Of a DNA stretch of 64,000 bases, positions 8,941-17,869 are shown piece by piece. The position numbers were made by a program, and so were the translations under genes. Every line of letters begins with the position of its first letter. Within the stretch, counting starts at the first letter, position 1. Source of the stretch: Ignavibacteria bacterium. Lineage in GTDB: Bacteria > Bacteroidota > Ignavibacteria > Ignavibacteriales > Ignavibacteriaceae. A model generated the notes under the pieces. That model did not search any database. It was not told the origin of the DNA and saw only the letters and a program-made list of their open reading frames with translations. The DNA lies in NCBI GenBank assembly GCA_030693705.1, contig JAUYAB010000079.1, positions 28,749-92,748 of the forward strand, read 5' to 3'.

Positions 8941-10346
8941 GTTGCGCCATAATATAGGTAACTCAAATAATTGAGGTTATCTATGAGTCCAAAAGCAAAA
9001 AGAGAATATTTGGATGAAATAAAGAAACGTTATTTCACTTCTACGAAATTGGAAAAGGGACAAATCCTTGACGAGTTTTGCGCCAATTGTTCCTATAGCC
9101 GAAAATATGCAATCAGATTAATTCATAAGAAAGAATCACCCAAGCCGAAGAAAAGAGCCGGAAGACCAAATGTTTATTATAAGGAATCGATCATAAGATT
9201 CCTCAAAGACCTTTGGATTGCAACCAATCTTGTCTGTTCCAAAAGACTCAAAGAAACTATCGCTTCTTGGCTGCCTTATTATGAACTCCATCATAAGAAC
9301 CATCTCTCTGAACATGATAGAGAAAAACTTCTCCGCATTTCTCCACGTACGATAGATCGTCTGCTCAAAAGAAGTAAATCCAAGCATAAGAAACTTGGAC
9401 TCTCTACAACAAAGCCAGGCTCTCTGCTGAAGAAACATATCCCGATTAAAGTGGATCAATGGGATGAGTTTCGTCCCGGATTTCTTGAAGCTGATACCGT
9501 TGCTCATTGTGGAACTTCTGTCGCCGGGCAGTTTGTCTATACGCTGGATGTCGTTGATATTGCCACCGGGTGGACAGAACAGAGAGCGGTTTGGGGAAAG
9601 GGGCGGCAAGGTGTCTTTACTGCTCTGAAAAGCATTGTTGAGCAACTCCCCTTCAAGATACTCGGCTTTGATTCTGATAACGGTTCTGAATTCCTTAACT
9701 GGAATCTCCTTGAGTATTTTACCAACAGAAAAAATCCCATCCAATACACCCGCTCCAGAGAATACCGTAAGAACGATAATGCGCATATTGAGGAAAAGAA
9801 TTGGACGCATGTCAGGCAGTATCTCGGGTATCAAAGATTTGACAATAACACCATTGTTCCACTGATGAACAATCTTTATTTGAACGAATGGAGATATTTC
9901 TTGAATTTTTTTATTCCCTCTTTTAAGCTCATTAGCAAAGAAAGAGTTGGTTCAAAGATCACTAAGAAATTTGATCCACCGAAGACTCCTTATCAACGAC
10001 TTATAGAATCAACTTATATCAAACCAAAAATTAAGAAACAACTCACGAATACTTTTGCCTCCTTGGATCCTTTCGTGCTGCAAACCATTGTCAAAATCAA
10101 AATCATTGAAATCCTCCATCTTGCTTCACGTTGATTTGTTTCAACCTTTTGTCGCTACTCTGATTTTTCTCTGGGGTTATCCCCTTGGTTGAGTTATCCA
10201 CTTATTAACAAAGAAAGAAAAAAAGTAGCAAAAAAAGAAAGAAAGCATTATTATTACTATTATTTTTAAATTTAAACATGTTTTGAACACTCTTATTAAC
10301 ATATTTTCTATTTACTGTTTTCGGTTACCTTTTATTATGGTGCAAC
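8941..10346 (+). mobile_element. Complete insertion sequence, about 1.4 kb, with terminal inverted repeats
   Basis: The ends were found by matching flanks of the transposase gene: 8941-8962 begins GTTGCGCCATAATA and 10324-10346 reads, in reverse complement, GTTGCACCATAATA followed by an A-rich step and GGTAAC on both sides. The two ends therefore form imperfect inverted repeats of 22-23 bp. The element contains a single full-length transposase gene. Downstream of that gene are about 190 non-coding bases rich in A and purine runs before the right end. No clear target-site duplication is visible; only AC lies just outside both ends. Intact ends plus an intact transposase suggest recent or current mobility. 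Confidence 0.8.
8983..10134 (+). CDS. DDE transposase with integrase (rve) catalytic core
   Basis: A 383-residue transposase. The N-terminal part (about 1-60) is basic and helix-turn-helix-like, and the integrase core spans about 155-330. Catalytic acids: Asp in FLEADTVAH (about residue 171), Asp in DSDNGSEF (about 232), and Glu in NAHIEEKNW (about 270). Start chosen at ATG 8983 because GAGG at 8973-8976 sits 6 bases upstream; the TTG at 8971 overlaps that site. The protein looks intact. I recognise the fold and motif spacing but cannot name the IS family; it resembles the integrase-type elements often left in unclassified groups. Confidence 0.9.
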   Translation: MSPKAKREYLDEIKKRYFTSTKLEKGQILDEFCANCSYSRKYAIRLIHKKESPKPKKRAGRPNVYYKESIIRFLKDLWIATNLVCSKRLKETIASWLPYYELHHKNHLSEHDREKLLRISPRTIDRLLKRSKSKHKKLGLSTTKPGSLLKKHIPIKVDQWDEFRPGFLEADTVAHCGTSVAGQFVYTLDVVDIATGWTEQRAVWGKGRQGVFTALKSIVEQLPFKILGFDSDNGSEFLNWNLLEYFTNRKNPIQYTRSREYRKNDNAHIEEKNWTHVRQYLGYQRFDNNTIVPLMNNLYLNEWRYFLNFFIPSFKLISKERVGSKITKKFDPPKTPYQRLIESTYIKPKIKKQLTNTFASLDPFVLQTIVKIKIIEILHLASR

Positions 10347-10357
10347 ACGTAATCATC

Positions 10358-10436
10358 TTCGTGCCTTTTTCGAGCGCTTTGTGTAACAAAATTCTTTCAC
10401 GAAGTTACACGAAGGTTCGCGCGAAGAGACACGAAG
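10358..10436. repeat. Imperfect inverted repeat built on CTTCGTG / CACGAAG
   Basis: The segment 10358-10387 (begins CTTCGTGCC, ends TGTGTAAC) and 10404-10436 (begins GTTACACGAAG, ends GACACGAAG) are imperfect inverted copies around a 16-base loop that itself contains TTCACGAA. It lies just outside the right end of the insertion sequence and downstream of bshC. Possible roles are a transcript end for bshC or a dispersed intergenic palindrome; neither can be decided here. Confidence 0.5.
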
Positions 10437-10466
10437 AGCATTCCATTATCAATAAATAATTTGATT

Positions 10467-12092
10467 TTAAAGATTTATCACCTGGTGTTCAAACTTATTT
10501 ATTGCCAATTCTTCAAATAATATTCTTATAAAACTCTTCCCGTATTTGTTAGCGAAGTAGTAATAATTTAATTCACGTTCCTGCAAGTTTGCATTCGGGA
10601 AAAGAGCTAACGAAGTTTTAGTCGTTTGGCGAAGAGCGGTTTCGTATTTTCTTTTCTGCGCTTCGGTCGCTTTGTTCTTGAATTCATTTAAAGTGCTTAT
10701 CATTTTTTGTTTGTAACGGTCGGCAGAATCGCCAATCGTCTTATCGAGTACGTTAAGTTTTTCTTTTAACCCGTCAATAGCTATTTCCAATTCCTTCTGT
10801 GTCTGTGCAAAATCGGACTCGGTATCATACTCAGATAAATTGTTAATTACTTTTTCGGCAATCTTGTCTGCGTTTAAGAAAAAGTCGGTAAGTGATAACT
10901 GATATTTATCAAAAACCGTCTGAACTCCTTTTTCAATTAACGTTGCTGCAGAGCGGGGATAAATTATCGGAGCCGGAATTTGAAATTCTTCATATAAAGG
11001 AAGGACTTGTGAAAAATAACTTACTTCACTCGGTCCTCCAACGTAAAATGCTGTTTGGAACAGATAGTCCTGGCAAATAGGGCGAAGTATAACGTTCGGC
11101 GAAAATAATTCAGGCGTATCGGTGATCAATTTTAGTAACTCTTCTTGTGTAAATTTTACCCGTTTGTTTTTTAGTCGAAAATGTTCTTCGACAGGTTCAA
11201 TAGCGTAACGACCTTTTTCATAATTCATAAATAAATTTATCGGGCGTACTTTAACTTGAGCATGATACGTTTCTTCCAATGCGGCGCTGCGCAAGATCAA
11301 TCTTTCCGAATGCTGGCGGTAATTAAGCAACTCTTCCTGGAATATCGGTTTAAGAAGTTTTTTTATTTCTTTTTGCTGCGGATCGAAAATTATTAATCCG
11401 TATTGGTCAAAATAGTTGAAGATCAATTGGCGAAAAGATTCTTTAAATGATTTTCCTACCTGATACATTTCTTTTAATTCTGAGATGATAGTATCGGTAT
11501 ATTCAGTTTTACGAAGATTAGTCTTTACGCCATCTAAAAAGGAATTAATCCCTTCGGTAAAAACAAGTTCCCCAACACTTCCGCGGATTTCTCCTTCAGG
11601 AAGTGAATCTTCGTATGCGATGGTCGCTAAATTATTTTCTTCATTTATTATGGTTACTGAATTAACTTCATTGAAATCGTGATCGTCACCTTCAAGCCAA
11701 AAAACCGGAACGAAGTTAAACTCATCATAACGTTCGTTCAGGTGCTGTGCTAATTTTATTGCGGTGATGGTTTTATAGAGAGTGTAAAGCGGTCCGCCTA
11801 AAACGCCAAGCTGCTGCCCGGTAAAGATCGCGAGCGTTTTCGGTTCTTTCAGCAACGCGATGTTTTTTAGTGTCTTTGAGGATGGTTGAAAAGCATTATA
11901 TTGATCCGCTATTATTTCGGGTAATTTGAAGAGGAGAGGATTTTGTTCTTTGGTTATATTATCAAAATGATCGTGATAAGCATCTTTATTCCGAAAATCG
12001 GAAGCGTAAAAATCTTTTACGTTGTTAAACTCATACACATAATCCAAAAAAAGATTCTGATGTCCCGGAATGTCTGAAAAGTTGATAAACAT
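10467..12092 (-). CDS. bshC: bacillithiol biosynthesis cysteine-adding enzyme BshC
   Basis: Putative cysteine ligase of bacillithiol synthesis, which attaches cysteine to glucosaminyl malate to complete the low-molecular-weight thiol. The 541-residue length matches the family. Recognisable family segments are FTGQQLGVLGGPLYTLYKT near residue 90-108 and VPVFWLEGDDHDFNEVN near 128-144, followed by a long helical and coiled-coil C-terminal half (about 415-490). bshA and bshB are not in the window. It is divergently transcribed from the flippase-like gene at 12264 across a 171-bp spacer. Its presence fits a lineage that uses bacillithiol rather than glutathione, and the two peroxiredoxins at 35.8-36.8 kb fit the same redox picture. 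Confidence 0.88.
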   Translation of the reverse strand: MFINFSDIPGHQNLFLDYVYEFNNVKDFYASDFRNKDAYHDHFDNITKEQNPLLFKLPEIIADQYNAFQPSSKTLKNIALLKEPKTLAIFTGQQLGVLGGPLYTLYKTITAIKLAQHLNERYDEFNFVPVFWLEGDDHDFNEVNSVTIINEENNLATIAYEDSLPEGEIRGSVGELVFTEGINSFLDGVKTNLRKTEYTDTIISELKEMYQVGKSFKESFRQLIFNYFDQYGLIIFDPQQKEIKKLLKPIFQEELLNYRQHSERLILRSAALEETYHAQVKVRPINLFMNYEKGRYAIEPVEEHFRLKNKRVKFTQEELLKLITDTPELFSPNVILRPICQDYLFQTAFYVGGPSEVSYFSQVLPLYEEFQIPAPIIYPRSAATLIEKGVQTVFDKYQLSLTDFFLNADKIAEKVINNLSEYDTESDFAQTQKELEIAIDGLKEKLNVLDKTIGDSADRYKQKMISTLNEFKNKATEAQKRKYETALRQTTKTSLALFPNANLQERELNYYYFANKYGKSFIRILFEELAINKFEHQVINL

Positions 12093-12263
12093 TTTTTACC
12101 TAATTATTAATAATAGCGTCTACAAGATAAAGAATAACTTCAAAATTTTAAATGTAAAACGAATATCTTAAATTGGGGCGTAAAAAATTGAAGAGATGGA
12201 AGACTACTTGATCCATTTCTTTCAGATAGAAATCCTTTATAAAAATGAAAGTTATTTAACTGA

Positions 12264-13214
12264 ATGGATTTGTCCCTTTCCCGAAAAGAAAAGTTATTTT
12301 TATTGATAAAGATTGTCATTGCTGCTGCAATAATGATTTATCTTGCTCAAAAATTCCGGTCGATTAACTTCTCAAAAATATTTACCCGTGAAAATATTCC
12401 GGTAATGGGAATTGTATTCTTGTTAACCGGACTTAACTTTATGGTACAGTTAAAAAAGTGGAAATCGGTCTTTACGGATATGCTTGGTGAATTGTCAAAT
12501 AAAAAAATAGCTGCATCTTTTTTTGTTGGAGTTGCTGCCGGCTCTTTCACCCCCGGAAGATTTGGAGAATATTTTGGCAGAAGTCTGATGATAAAAGAAT
12601 TTCCGACCGGCGAGGTGATCTCAGCAAGTATTGTGGATAAACTCGCTAATATGTTTATTCTTGTTTTTTCCGGACTCTTTTCTACAATATGGTTTTTATC
12701 TTTTACAAAAACTTTCTCATCCAAAACTATTTATTCGTTGGTTGTGCTTTTAGTTTTTCTCCTTGGCATTTTACTTTATTCCATTTTTAGAACTAAAGCG
12801 GCGGCATATGTTTATAAACGGATAGAAAAACTTCGGCTGTTAAAAAAAATGTTTTTCCACCTTCAAGTTTTAAAGAGAACGAATAACCGAACCGTATTTA
12901 TACAATTATTATATTCGTTTTTGCTCTATGGAATAATCGCTTTGCAATATGGATTTCTAACTTCCGCATTTGCAAATAAACCTCTTGAATCAGCTTTCTT
13001 TCTCTGCGGAATCTTAACGCTGTTTGTGAAATCTTTTATCCCGTCGATCTCATTCGGTGATTTGGGAATAAGGGAAAGCGCTTCAATATTCTTTATTTCA
13101 GCAATCGGTTTACCCGCTGAAGTGGGATTCCTTTCGGCTTTTTCGATTTTTCTTTTTAACATTTTGCTGCCCTCGGTCATTGGTCTGATCCTTTTACTAA
13201 CAACAAAACGGTAA
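12264..13214 (+). CDS. Lysylphosphatidylglycerol synthase transmembrane region / flippase-like membrane protein
   Basis: An integral membrane protein of 316 residues with about eight hydrophobic segments and the family hallmark AASFFVGVAAGSFTPGRFGEY-like stretch near 85-105 (cut here in description: AAGSFTPGRFGEYFGR) and SFGDLGIRESASIFF near 270-284. The family (UPF0104/AglD-type) includes the flippase half of MprF and proteins linked to lipid-linked glycan synthesis. As the first gene of an overlapping operon with two glycosyltransferases, a deacetylase and a radical SAM enzyme, it probably moves or helps build a glycolipid. Start ATG 12264; no strong ribosome binding site. Its stop overlaps the next start as TAATG. 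Confidence 0.8.
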   Translation: MDLSLSRKEKLFLLIKIVIAAAIMIYLAQKFRSINFSKIFTRENIPVMGIVFLLTGLNFMVQLKKWKSVFTDMLGELSNKKIAASFFVGVAAGSFTPGRFGEYFGRSLMIKEFPTGEVISASIVDKLANMFILVFSGLFSTIWFLSFTKTFSSKTIYSLVVLLVFLLGILLYSIFRTKAAAYVYKRIEKLRLLKKMFFHLQVLKRTNNRTVFIQLLYSFLLYGIIALQYGFLTSAFANKPLESAFFLCGILTLFVKSFIPSISFGDLGIRESASIFFISAIGLPAEVGFLSAFSIFLFNILLPSVIGLILLLTTKR

Positions 13215-14344
13215 TGTACATTTTACTTTCTATATTTATTGTAATTGCAATTTTCTATTTCGGATTTTTAGTCCAAATCCTTTTTGGTTTGAAAAAAATA
13301 GCGAGAAATGATTTTAGTGAAGAGGAGAAACCTTTCGTTTCCATTATTGTCCCGTTTAGAAATGAAACCGAAGTGATTGTTCGATGATTGAAAAGTTTAG
13401 AGACACAAACCTATCCGGAAGAGAAGTACGAGATACTTTTTATAGATGATTTTTCAGACGATGATTCAGTCCAAAAAATATATTCAGCCAAACAACTTGC
13501 AAACACTCAAATACTTTCAGTTCCAATAGATTTTCAACAAATGTCGCCTAAAAAGAGAAGTATAAAATTCGGGATTGAAAAAGCGAAAGGAGAAATCATT
13601 TTTACGACTGATGCAGATTGTTCACACCCAAGAGAGTGGATTGGGAAAATGGTTTCTGCTTTCGATAAAAGCATAGGTTTCGTCTCCGGTACAGTTAAGT
13701 TTGCTAAAAGTGATAATTTGTTCGGGAAAATTCAACAATTGGAATTTGGCGGCTTAGTTCTAACCGGTGCAGGACTTATCGGAGCCGGAAAGCCAACAAT
13801 TTGTAATGCGGCAAATATCGGTTTCAGAAAAGATGCATTTATTTTTGTCAACGGGTATGAAGATAACCAACATCTTTCATCCGGAGATGATGAATTTTTG
13901 ATGCAAAAGATCGCTAAATCCGGAAAGTATAAAGTCCAATTTCTTTTTTCTAAAGAAGCTGTTGTGGAAACAAAAGCAAACAAAACAGTCGAATCATTTA
14001 TTCAACAAAGAAAACGGTGGGCGAGCAAAGGGTTATTTTACAACGACAAAACGTTGATCATCAAATTGATTTGTATTTATTTATTCTTTCTAAGTTTGCC
14101 GTTACAATTATTACTTGGATTGTTTTTCAATGTACTCTTCATCTATTCTTTTATCGTATTTATATCAGCAAAGATGCTATTTGAATATTTTATTCTAAGA
14201 AAAGGAATTCCATTGCTCTATCGAGTAATAGAATTTCCGGTGTTTATCTTTGCTGAACTTCTTCATATCCCTTATATCATTTTAGCTGGACTTGCCGGTG
14301 CATTCGGTAATTTTAAATGGAAGGGGAGAGAATTAAAAAGATGA
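13214..14344 (+). pseudogene. Family 2 glycosyltransferase interrupted by an in-frame TGA at codon 58
   Basis: The frame begins at ATG 13214, overlapping the previous stop (TAATG), and reads a membrane helix (residues 2-24), then the start of a GT-A domain (PFVSIIVPFRNETEVIVR), then TGA at 13385-13387, then continues in the same frame with LKSLETQTYPEEKYEILFIDD to a normal end at 14344. The paralogue at 14964 has cysteine at the matching place (ILSCLEAL), so a TGT/TGC to TGA change explains it. The rest is intact: TTDADCSH, GDDEFLM, QQRKRW and two or three C-terminal membrane helices. Restart at TTG 13388 would lose the first strand of the nucleotide-binding fold. Either a recent null mutation, a sequencing error or read-through. 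Confidence 0.8.
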
Positions 14345-14976
14345 AACTCATGTATCAACCTCCTCAAATCGTGCAAAAAATTTTCAACGGATCTGTTTGG
14401 CATTCAACTCAAGAAAAAGTTCTTTTAACATTTGATGATGGACCAAATCCTTCAACAACAGAAAAAATTCTGAAAACATTAAATGAAGAAAATATTCAAG
14501 CCTTGTTCTTTTGTGTTGGCAATAATGTAAAGCGTTACCCGGAATTAACCAAAACTCTTGTGGATAGTGGTAATATTCTTGGAAACCATACTTTTAATCA
14601 TAAGGTGATAACGAAACTAACGAAAACTGATTTGCGTCAAGAAATACTCACCACAAATCGAATAATTGAAGATTCCACTGGAGTTACACCAAAATATTTT
14701 CGTCCTCCTTACGGGAAATTTCCAATTCTGTTAGCTTATAGGTTGAAACAATTTCAACTAAAAAATGTAATGTGGAGCTTATTGCCGTATGATTATAAAA
14801 ACGATCTAAAAGTTGTTAAATTTGCAATCAAAAATTATCTTGCGAATAATTCGATCGTGGTTTTGCACGATAGTGATAAATCAAGTTTGATAATCTGTGA
14901 TACAATTAAATATCTTGCGGAAGAAGTCCGCATTAAAAATTTTCAATTTGGAACACCGGAAGAATGTTTGAAATAA
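14341..14976 (+). CDS. Polysaccharide deacetylase family protein (NodB homology domain)
   Basis: A metal-dependent carbohydrate esterase 4 domain protein of 211 residues that removes acetyl groups from N-acetylated sugars. Motifs in order: TFDDGPN (catalytic base and metal Asp) near 29-35, the metal-binding HTFNH near 82-86, RPPYGKFP near 119-126, and the C-terminal VLHDS near 170. No signal peptide or membrane helix is seen, so it probably acts in the cytoplasm on a lipid-linked or nucleotide-linked sugar. Start chosen at ATG 14341, overlapping the previous stop as ATGA with GGGGAG upstream, rather than ATG 14317. It overlaps the next glycosyltransferase by 13 bases. Confidence 0.87.
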   Translation: MKLMYQPPQIVQKIFNGSVWHSTQEKVLLTFDDGPNPSTTEKILKTLNEENIQALFFCVGNNVKRYPELTKTLVDSGNILGNHTFNHKVITKLTKTDLRQEILTTNRIIEDSTGVTPKYFRPPYGKFPILLAYRLKQFQLKNVMWSLLPYDYKNDLKVVKFAIKNYLANNSIVVLHDSDKSSLIICDTIKYLAEEVRIKNFQFGTPEECLK

Positions 14977-16055
14977 TTTTCCTTTTAGCAATGTGCGGAT
15001 ATTTTTTACAGACCATTTGGTTCGTTATTGGTTTGCAGAAAAAATTCCCTAAAAAAGCTTTTGCCGATCTTCCGGCTGCAACTGTGATTGTTGCTGCTCG
15101 GAATGAAGAAAAAAACATTTTATCGTGTTTGGAAGCATTGAACAATCTTGAATATCCGGAAGGAAAACTTGAAATTATTTTAGTGGATGATAAATCGACC
15201 GACAAAACCGGCGAAATTATTAATTCGTTTATTCTCGATAAACCAAAATTCAAAAACATAGTTACTAAAAAAGAGATCGGTCATCTCAAAGGGAAAACTA
15301 ACGCTATAGCCAACGCAATTGAACAAGCGACCGGAGAAATTATCCTAACAACCGATGCCGATTGTATCGTTTCGCCAACTTGGGCAAAAACATTAGCTTC
15401 ATATTTTATGGATGATGTTGCGATCGTAAATGGATTTACGGTACAAGATGCGAAGACTCAATTTGCCGGGATGCAGCATCTCGATTTTGTGTATCTTTTA
15501 TCAGTTGCCGCCGGAACAATAAATTTTGATAAACCGTTGAGTTGTATCGGCAATAATATGTCCTTCAGAAAATCTGTGTACAAAGAAGTTGGAGGATATG
15601 AGAACTTGCCGTTCAGCGTTACGGAAGATTTCAATTTATTGTTTGCAATTCACAAACTGAAAAAATATAAAATCATTTATCCGTTGGATGTAAACAGCTT
15701 AGTGACTACTCAACCTTGCAGCGATTTAAATAATTTATATCGACAGAAAAAACGTTGGGCGGTTGGTGGATTGAAAGCTCCGCTTAGAGGATATTTCATT
15801 ATGTCGCTTGGCTGGGTGGCGCATCTTTCAATTTTATTGCTTCCATTCTTTTTTTCGTCAGCAGCGTTATCACTTTTCTTCTTCAAGTTGGTGGTTGATT
15901 TTCTCTTTCTCTTTTTTGTGTTAAACGAATTAAAACTTACTTCCACGCTAAAATATTTTTTCGTTTTTGAAATCTACTATATCCTTTATGTGGTTTTGCT
16001 TCCGTTCGCTGTGTTGCCTAACAGGAAAGTTATGTGGAAAGGGAGAAAATATTAG
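14964..16055 (+). CDS. Family 2 glycosyltransferase, membrane-anchored
   Basis: A processive-type GT-A glycosyltransferase of 363 residues. Seen: an N-terminal membrane helix (about 2-22), the nucleotide-binding AATVIVAARNEEKN segment, VDDKSTDKT, the metal-binding DAD in TTDADC, TEDFNLLF, the QKKRWAVGG acceptor-site motif (QxxRW type), and C-terminal membrane helices from about residue 275 on. It is a paralogue of the broken gene at 13214 and has the same architecture, so it may be able to compensate partly. GGAAG directly precedes the start. Probable role: transfer of sugar from an activated nucleotide donor to a lipid acceptor in the same pathway as the deacetylase. Confidence 0.88.
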   Translation: MFEIIFLLAMCGYFLQTIWFVIGLQKKFPKKAFADLPAATVIVAARNEEKNILSCLEALNNLEYPEGKLEIILVDDKSTDKTGEIINSFILDKPKFKNIVTKKEIGHLKGKTNAIANAIEQATGEIILTTDADCIVSPTWAKTLASYFMDDVAIVNGFTVQDAKTQFAGMQHLDFVYLLSVAAGTINFDKPLSCIGNNMSFRKSVYKEVGGYENLPFSVTEDFNLLFAIHKLKKYKIIYPLDVNSLVTTQPCSDLNNLYRQKKRWAVGGLKAPLRGYFIMSLGWVAHLSILLLPFFFSSAALSLFFFKLVVDFLFLFFVLNELKLTSTLKYFFVFEIYYILYVVLLPFAVLPNRKVMWKGRKY

Positions 16056-17041
16056 TGCTGTTGCTCTGCAATTATTATGTAACATACCGTTGTAACGCAT
16101 ACTGCAATTTTTGCCATTTCGGCGAACATGAAAAATTTAAGAAAACTCCTTTAGCTGATTTTGAAGATTATAAAAAAAATATCGAACAAATTGCTAAATT
16201 GGGAGTGAAATTTCTTGATTTGACCGGTGGCGAACCATTTCTTCATCCTCAAATTTCTGAAATGGTGAAATTTGCAAAAGGATTAAAGCTACAGACAAGT
16301 ATAACTACAAACGGACTTCTATATCACAAATTCGCGGAAGCACTTGCTGGAAATGTGAATCTGCTTCATTTTTCACTCGATTCTCCGGATGAAGAAGAAC
16401 ACAATAAAATCCGTGGAGTGAATTGTTATCAGTCAGTTCTAAAAAGTTTAGAACTGGCAAAAAGTTTGGGTGAATATCCCGACATTCTCTTTACGGTTAC
16501 GAATGACACGTATTTGAAACTTCCACAAATGCATGAATTGGCGAAACGGCATGATTTAGTTTTAATTGTAAATCCTGTCTTCTCATATTTTGGAAATCCC
16601 GGTTTGCATGAACAAGCAATAAATTTTATTGAAGAATATGTTGACGGGAAGCACGATATCTATCTCAATGACGCTTATCTAAGATTAAGGAAGAACGGAG
16701 GAAACAATATTAAGAAGCCGTTGTGTAAAGCGGTTTCGCGCGTAATCGTAATTTCACCTAACAACGAAATTATTTTACCATGTTATCATTTTGAAAATGA
16801 GAGAATTAAAATTGATCGACAGATCAAAGACATAAGGAAATCGGAAAAAATTTCTTACTTCAAGAAAATGGAAGGGAGATTTGACTTCTGCCAGGGCTGT
16901 ACGGTGAACTGCTATTTCGAGCCGTCATTTGCTTTCCCGACAAATATGTACGGCATTGTTAGTCTTTCTTCAAAAATTAAATACGGCTATCATAAATTGA
17001 TTAAACAAAAATTATTATCTAAGGCTTCTTCATCTGTATGA
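16055..17041 (+). CDS. Radical SAM protein with SPASM-like C-terminal cysteines
   Basis: A radical S-adenosylmethionine enzyme of 328 residues. The 4Fe-4S cluster motif C-x3-C-x2-C is at about residues 12-19 (YRCNAYCNFC), followed by LTGGEPFLHP, the SAM-binding GGE. Further cysteines near the C-terminus (PLCK, LPCY, then CQGCTVNC) suggest an auxiliary SPASM/Twitch-type cluster. The substrate is unknown; the position between glycosyltransferases and a DUF1207-like protein suggests modification of a glycolipid or its peptide partner. Start set at GTG 16055, which overlaps the previous stop as TAGTG with GGGAG at 16041-16045; a GTG at 16034 is the alternative. It overlaps the next gene by ATGA. 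Confidence 0.83.
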   Translation: MLLLCNYYVTYRCNAYCNFCHFGEHEKFKKTPLADFEDYKKNIEQIAKLGVKFLDLTGGEPFLHPQISEMVKFAKGLKLQTSITTNGLLYHKFAEALAGNVNLLHFSLDSPDEEEHNKIRGVNCYQSVLKSLELAKSLGEYPDILFTVTNDTYLKLPQMHELAKRHDLVLIVNPVFSYFGNPGLHEQAINFIEEYVDGKHDIYLNDAYLRLRKNGGNNIKKPLCKAVSRVIVISPNNEIILPCYHFENERIKIDRQIKDIRKSEKISYFKKMEGRFDFCQGCTVNCYFEPSFAFPTNMYGIVSLSSKIKYGYHKLIKQKLLSKASSSV

Positions 17042-17868
17042 ATAGAAAAATAAAACTTTCATTAATTATTATATTATTTGGGGTAAATTTATCCGCTCAG
17101 AAACAGATGGAACTTTTCCCTTCGGAATTAAATATTAAACCTTTCGTCGCGAATTTTCTTGAGCCAAAAGTTGGTTTTATGTTTATGTCAGGGAAGAATA
17201 GTTTGCGGCTTGACATAGGTAATTCAAAAGATTTTGTCCATTTAGTTGATGGAAATAAGATAATTTCATTCGGCGGTGATTTTTTTACATTTACAAAGTT
17301 GCGCGGAGAAACGGATTTCCATTTTCCTGTTGACGCAGTGGATTATTTGTTCGGATTAAATGGAAGCGTTAAAATTATAAAAGCAGATACGGAATGTGGA
17401 GTGCGAGTGAGATTGAGCCATATCTCCGCACATTTTGTTGACGGACATTTTGATAATTATTCCGGTATCTGGCGCGATGAAAGAGCTCCACGTGTTTACA
17501 GCAGAGAATTTATTGAACTCACTCCTTTTTATTCGGTAAACGATTTACGGGTTTACGCAAGTTATTCTTATCTCTTTCATGTGGTTCCGAAGGAAATCGG
17601 GAAAAGTATTTTCCAGATAGGTGGAGAAAAGTTTTTTAATTTACCATTTGCCGATTATCTCTTCCCATTTATTGCGTATGATCTTCGCTTAACTAAAATT
17701 GGAAAATATTCCGGGACAAATTCACTATCAGCAGGTATAAAGATTGGTAAAAAAGATTCCGGCGGAATTAGTTTTATGGTAGATTATTTTTCGGGTAACA
17801 ATATTCATGGTGAATATTTCGATTACAAAGAAAAGTATGTCGCTTTCGGCATGAATGTAGATTTGTAA
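17038..17868 (+). CDS. DUF1207-like outer-membrane or periplasmic protein
   Basis: A 276-residue protein with a signal peptide (about 1-20, ending NLSAQ) and an alternating beta-strand pattern with many aromatic residues, as in small outer-membrane barrels. Segments such as RLSHISAHFVDGHF and YSREFIELTP resemble the conserved core of DUF1207 proteins. Function is unknown for that family. It is the last strongly overlapping gene of the glycosyltransferase operon (start inside the previous stop, ATGA) and is followed after 1 base by a membrane protease, so it may be the envelope-exposed member of this system. The family call is by motif memory only. Confidence 0.6.
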   Translation: MNRKIKLSLIIILFGVNLSAQKQMELFPSELNIKPFVANFLEPKVGFMFMSGKNSLRLDIGNSKDFVHLVDGNKIISFGGDFFTFTKLRGETDFHFPVDAVDYLFGLNGSVKIIKADTECGVRVRLSHISAHFVDGHFDNYSGIWRDERAPRVYSREFIELTPFYSVNDLRVYASYSYLFHVVPKEIGKSIFQIGGEKFFNLPFADYLFPFIAYDLRLTKIGKYSGTNSLSAGIKIGKKDSGGISFMVDYFSGNNIHGEYFDYKEKYVAFGMNVDL

Positions 17869-17869
17869 T

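Noticed and set aside
8971..8982. TTG 8971 as the transposase start
   Set aside because: The GAGG ribosome binding site overlaps that codon region and correctly serves ATG 8983.
9136..9834. Long minus-strand open frame inside the transposase
   Set aside because: It is the antisense shadow of the transposase codons, with no ribosome binding site or recognisable domain.
12196..12306. Short 36-codon reading frame before the flippase-like gene
   Set aside because: It has no ribosome binding site, overlaps the next gene in another frame and shows no recognisable features.
13385..13387. Selenocysteine codon
   Set aside because: The cysteine is not catalytic in GT2 enzymes, and no SECIS-like hairpin stands out after the codon; a point mutation or sequencing error is simpler.
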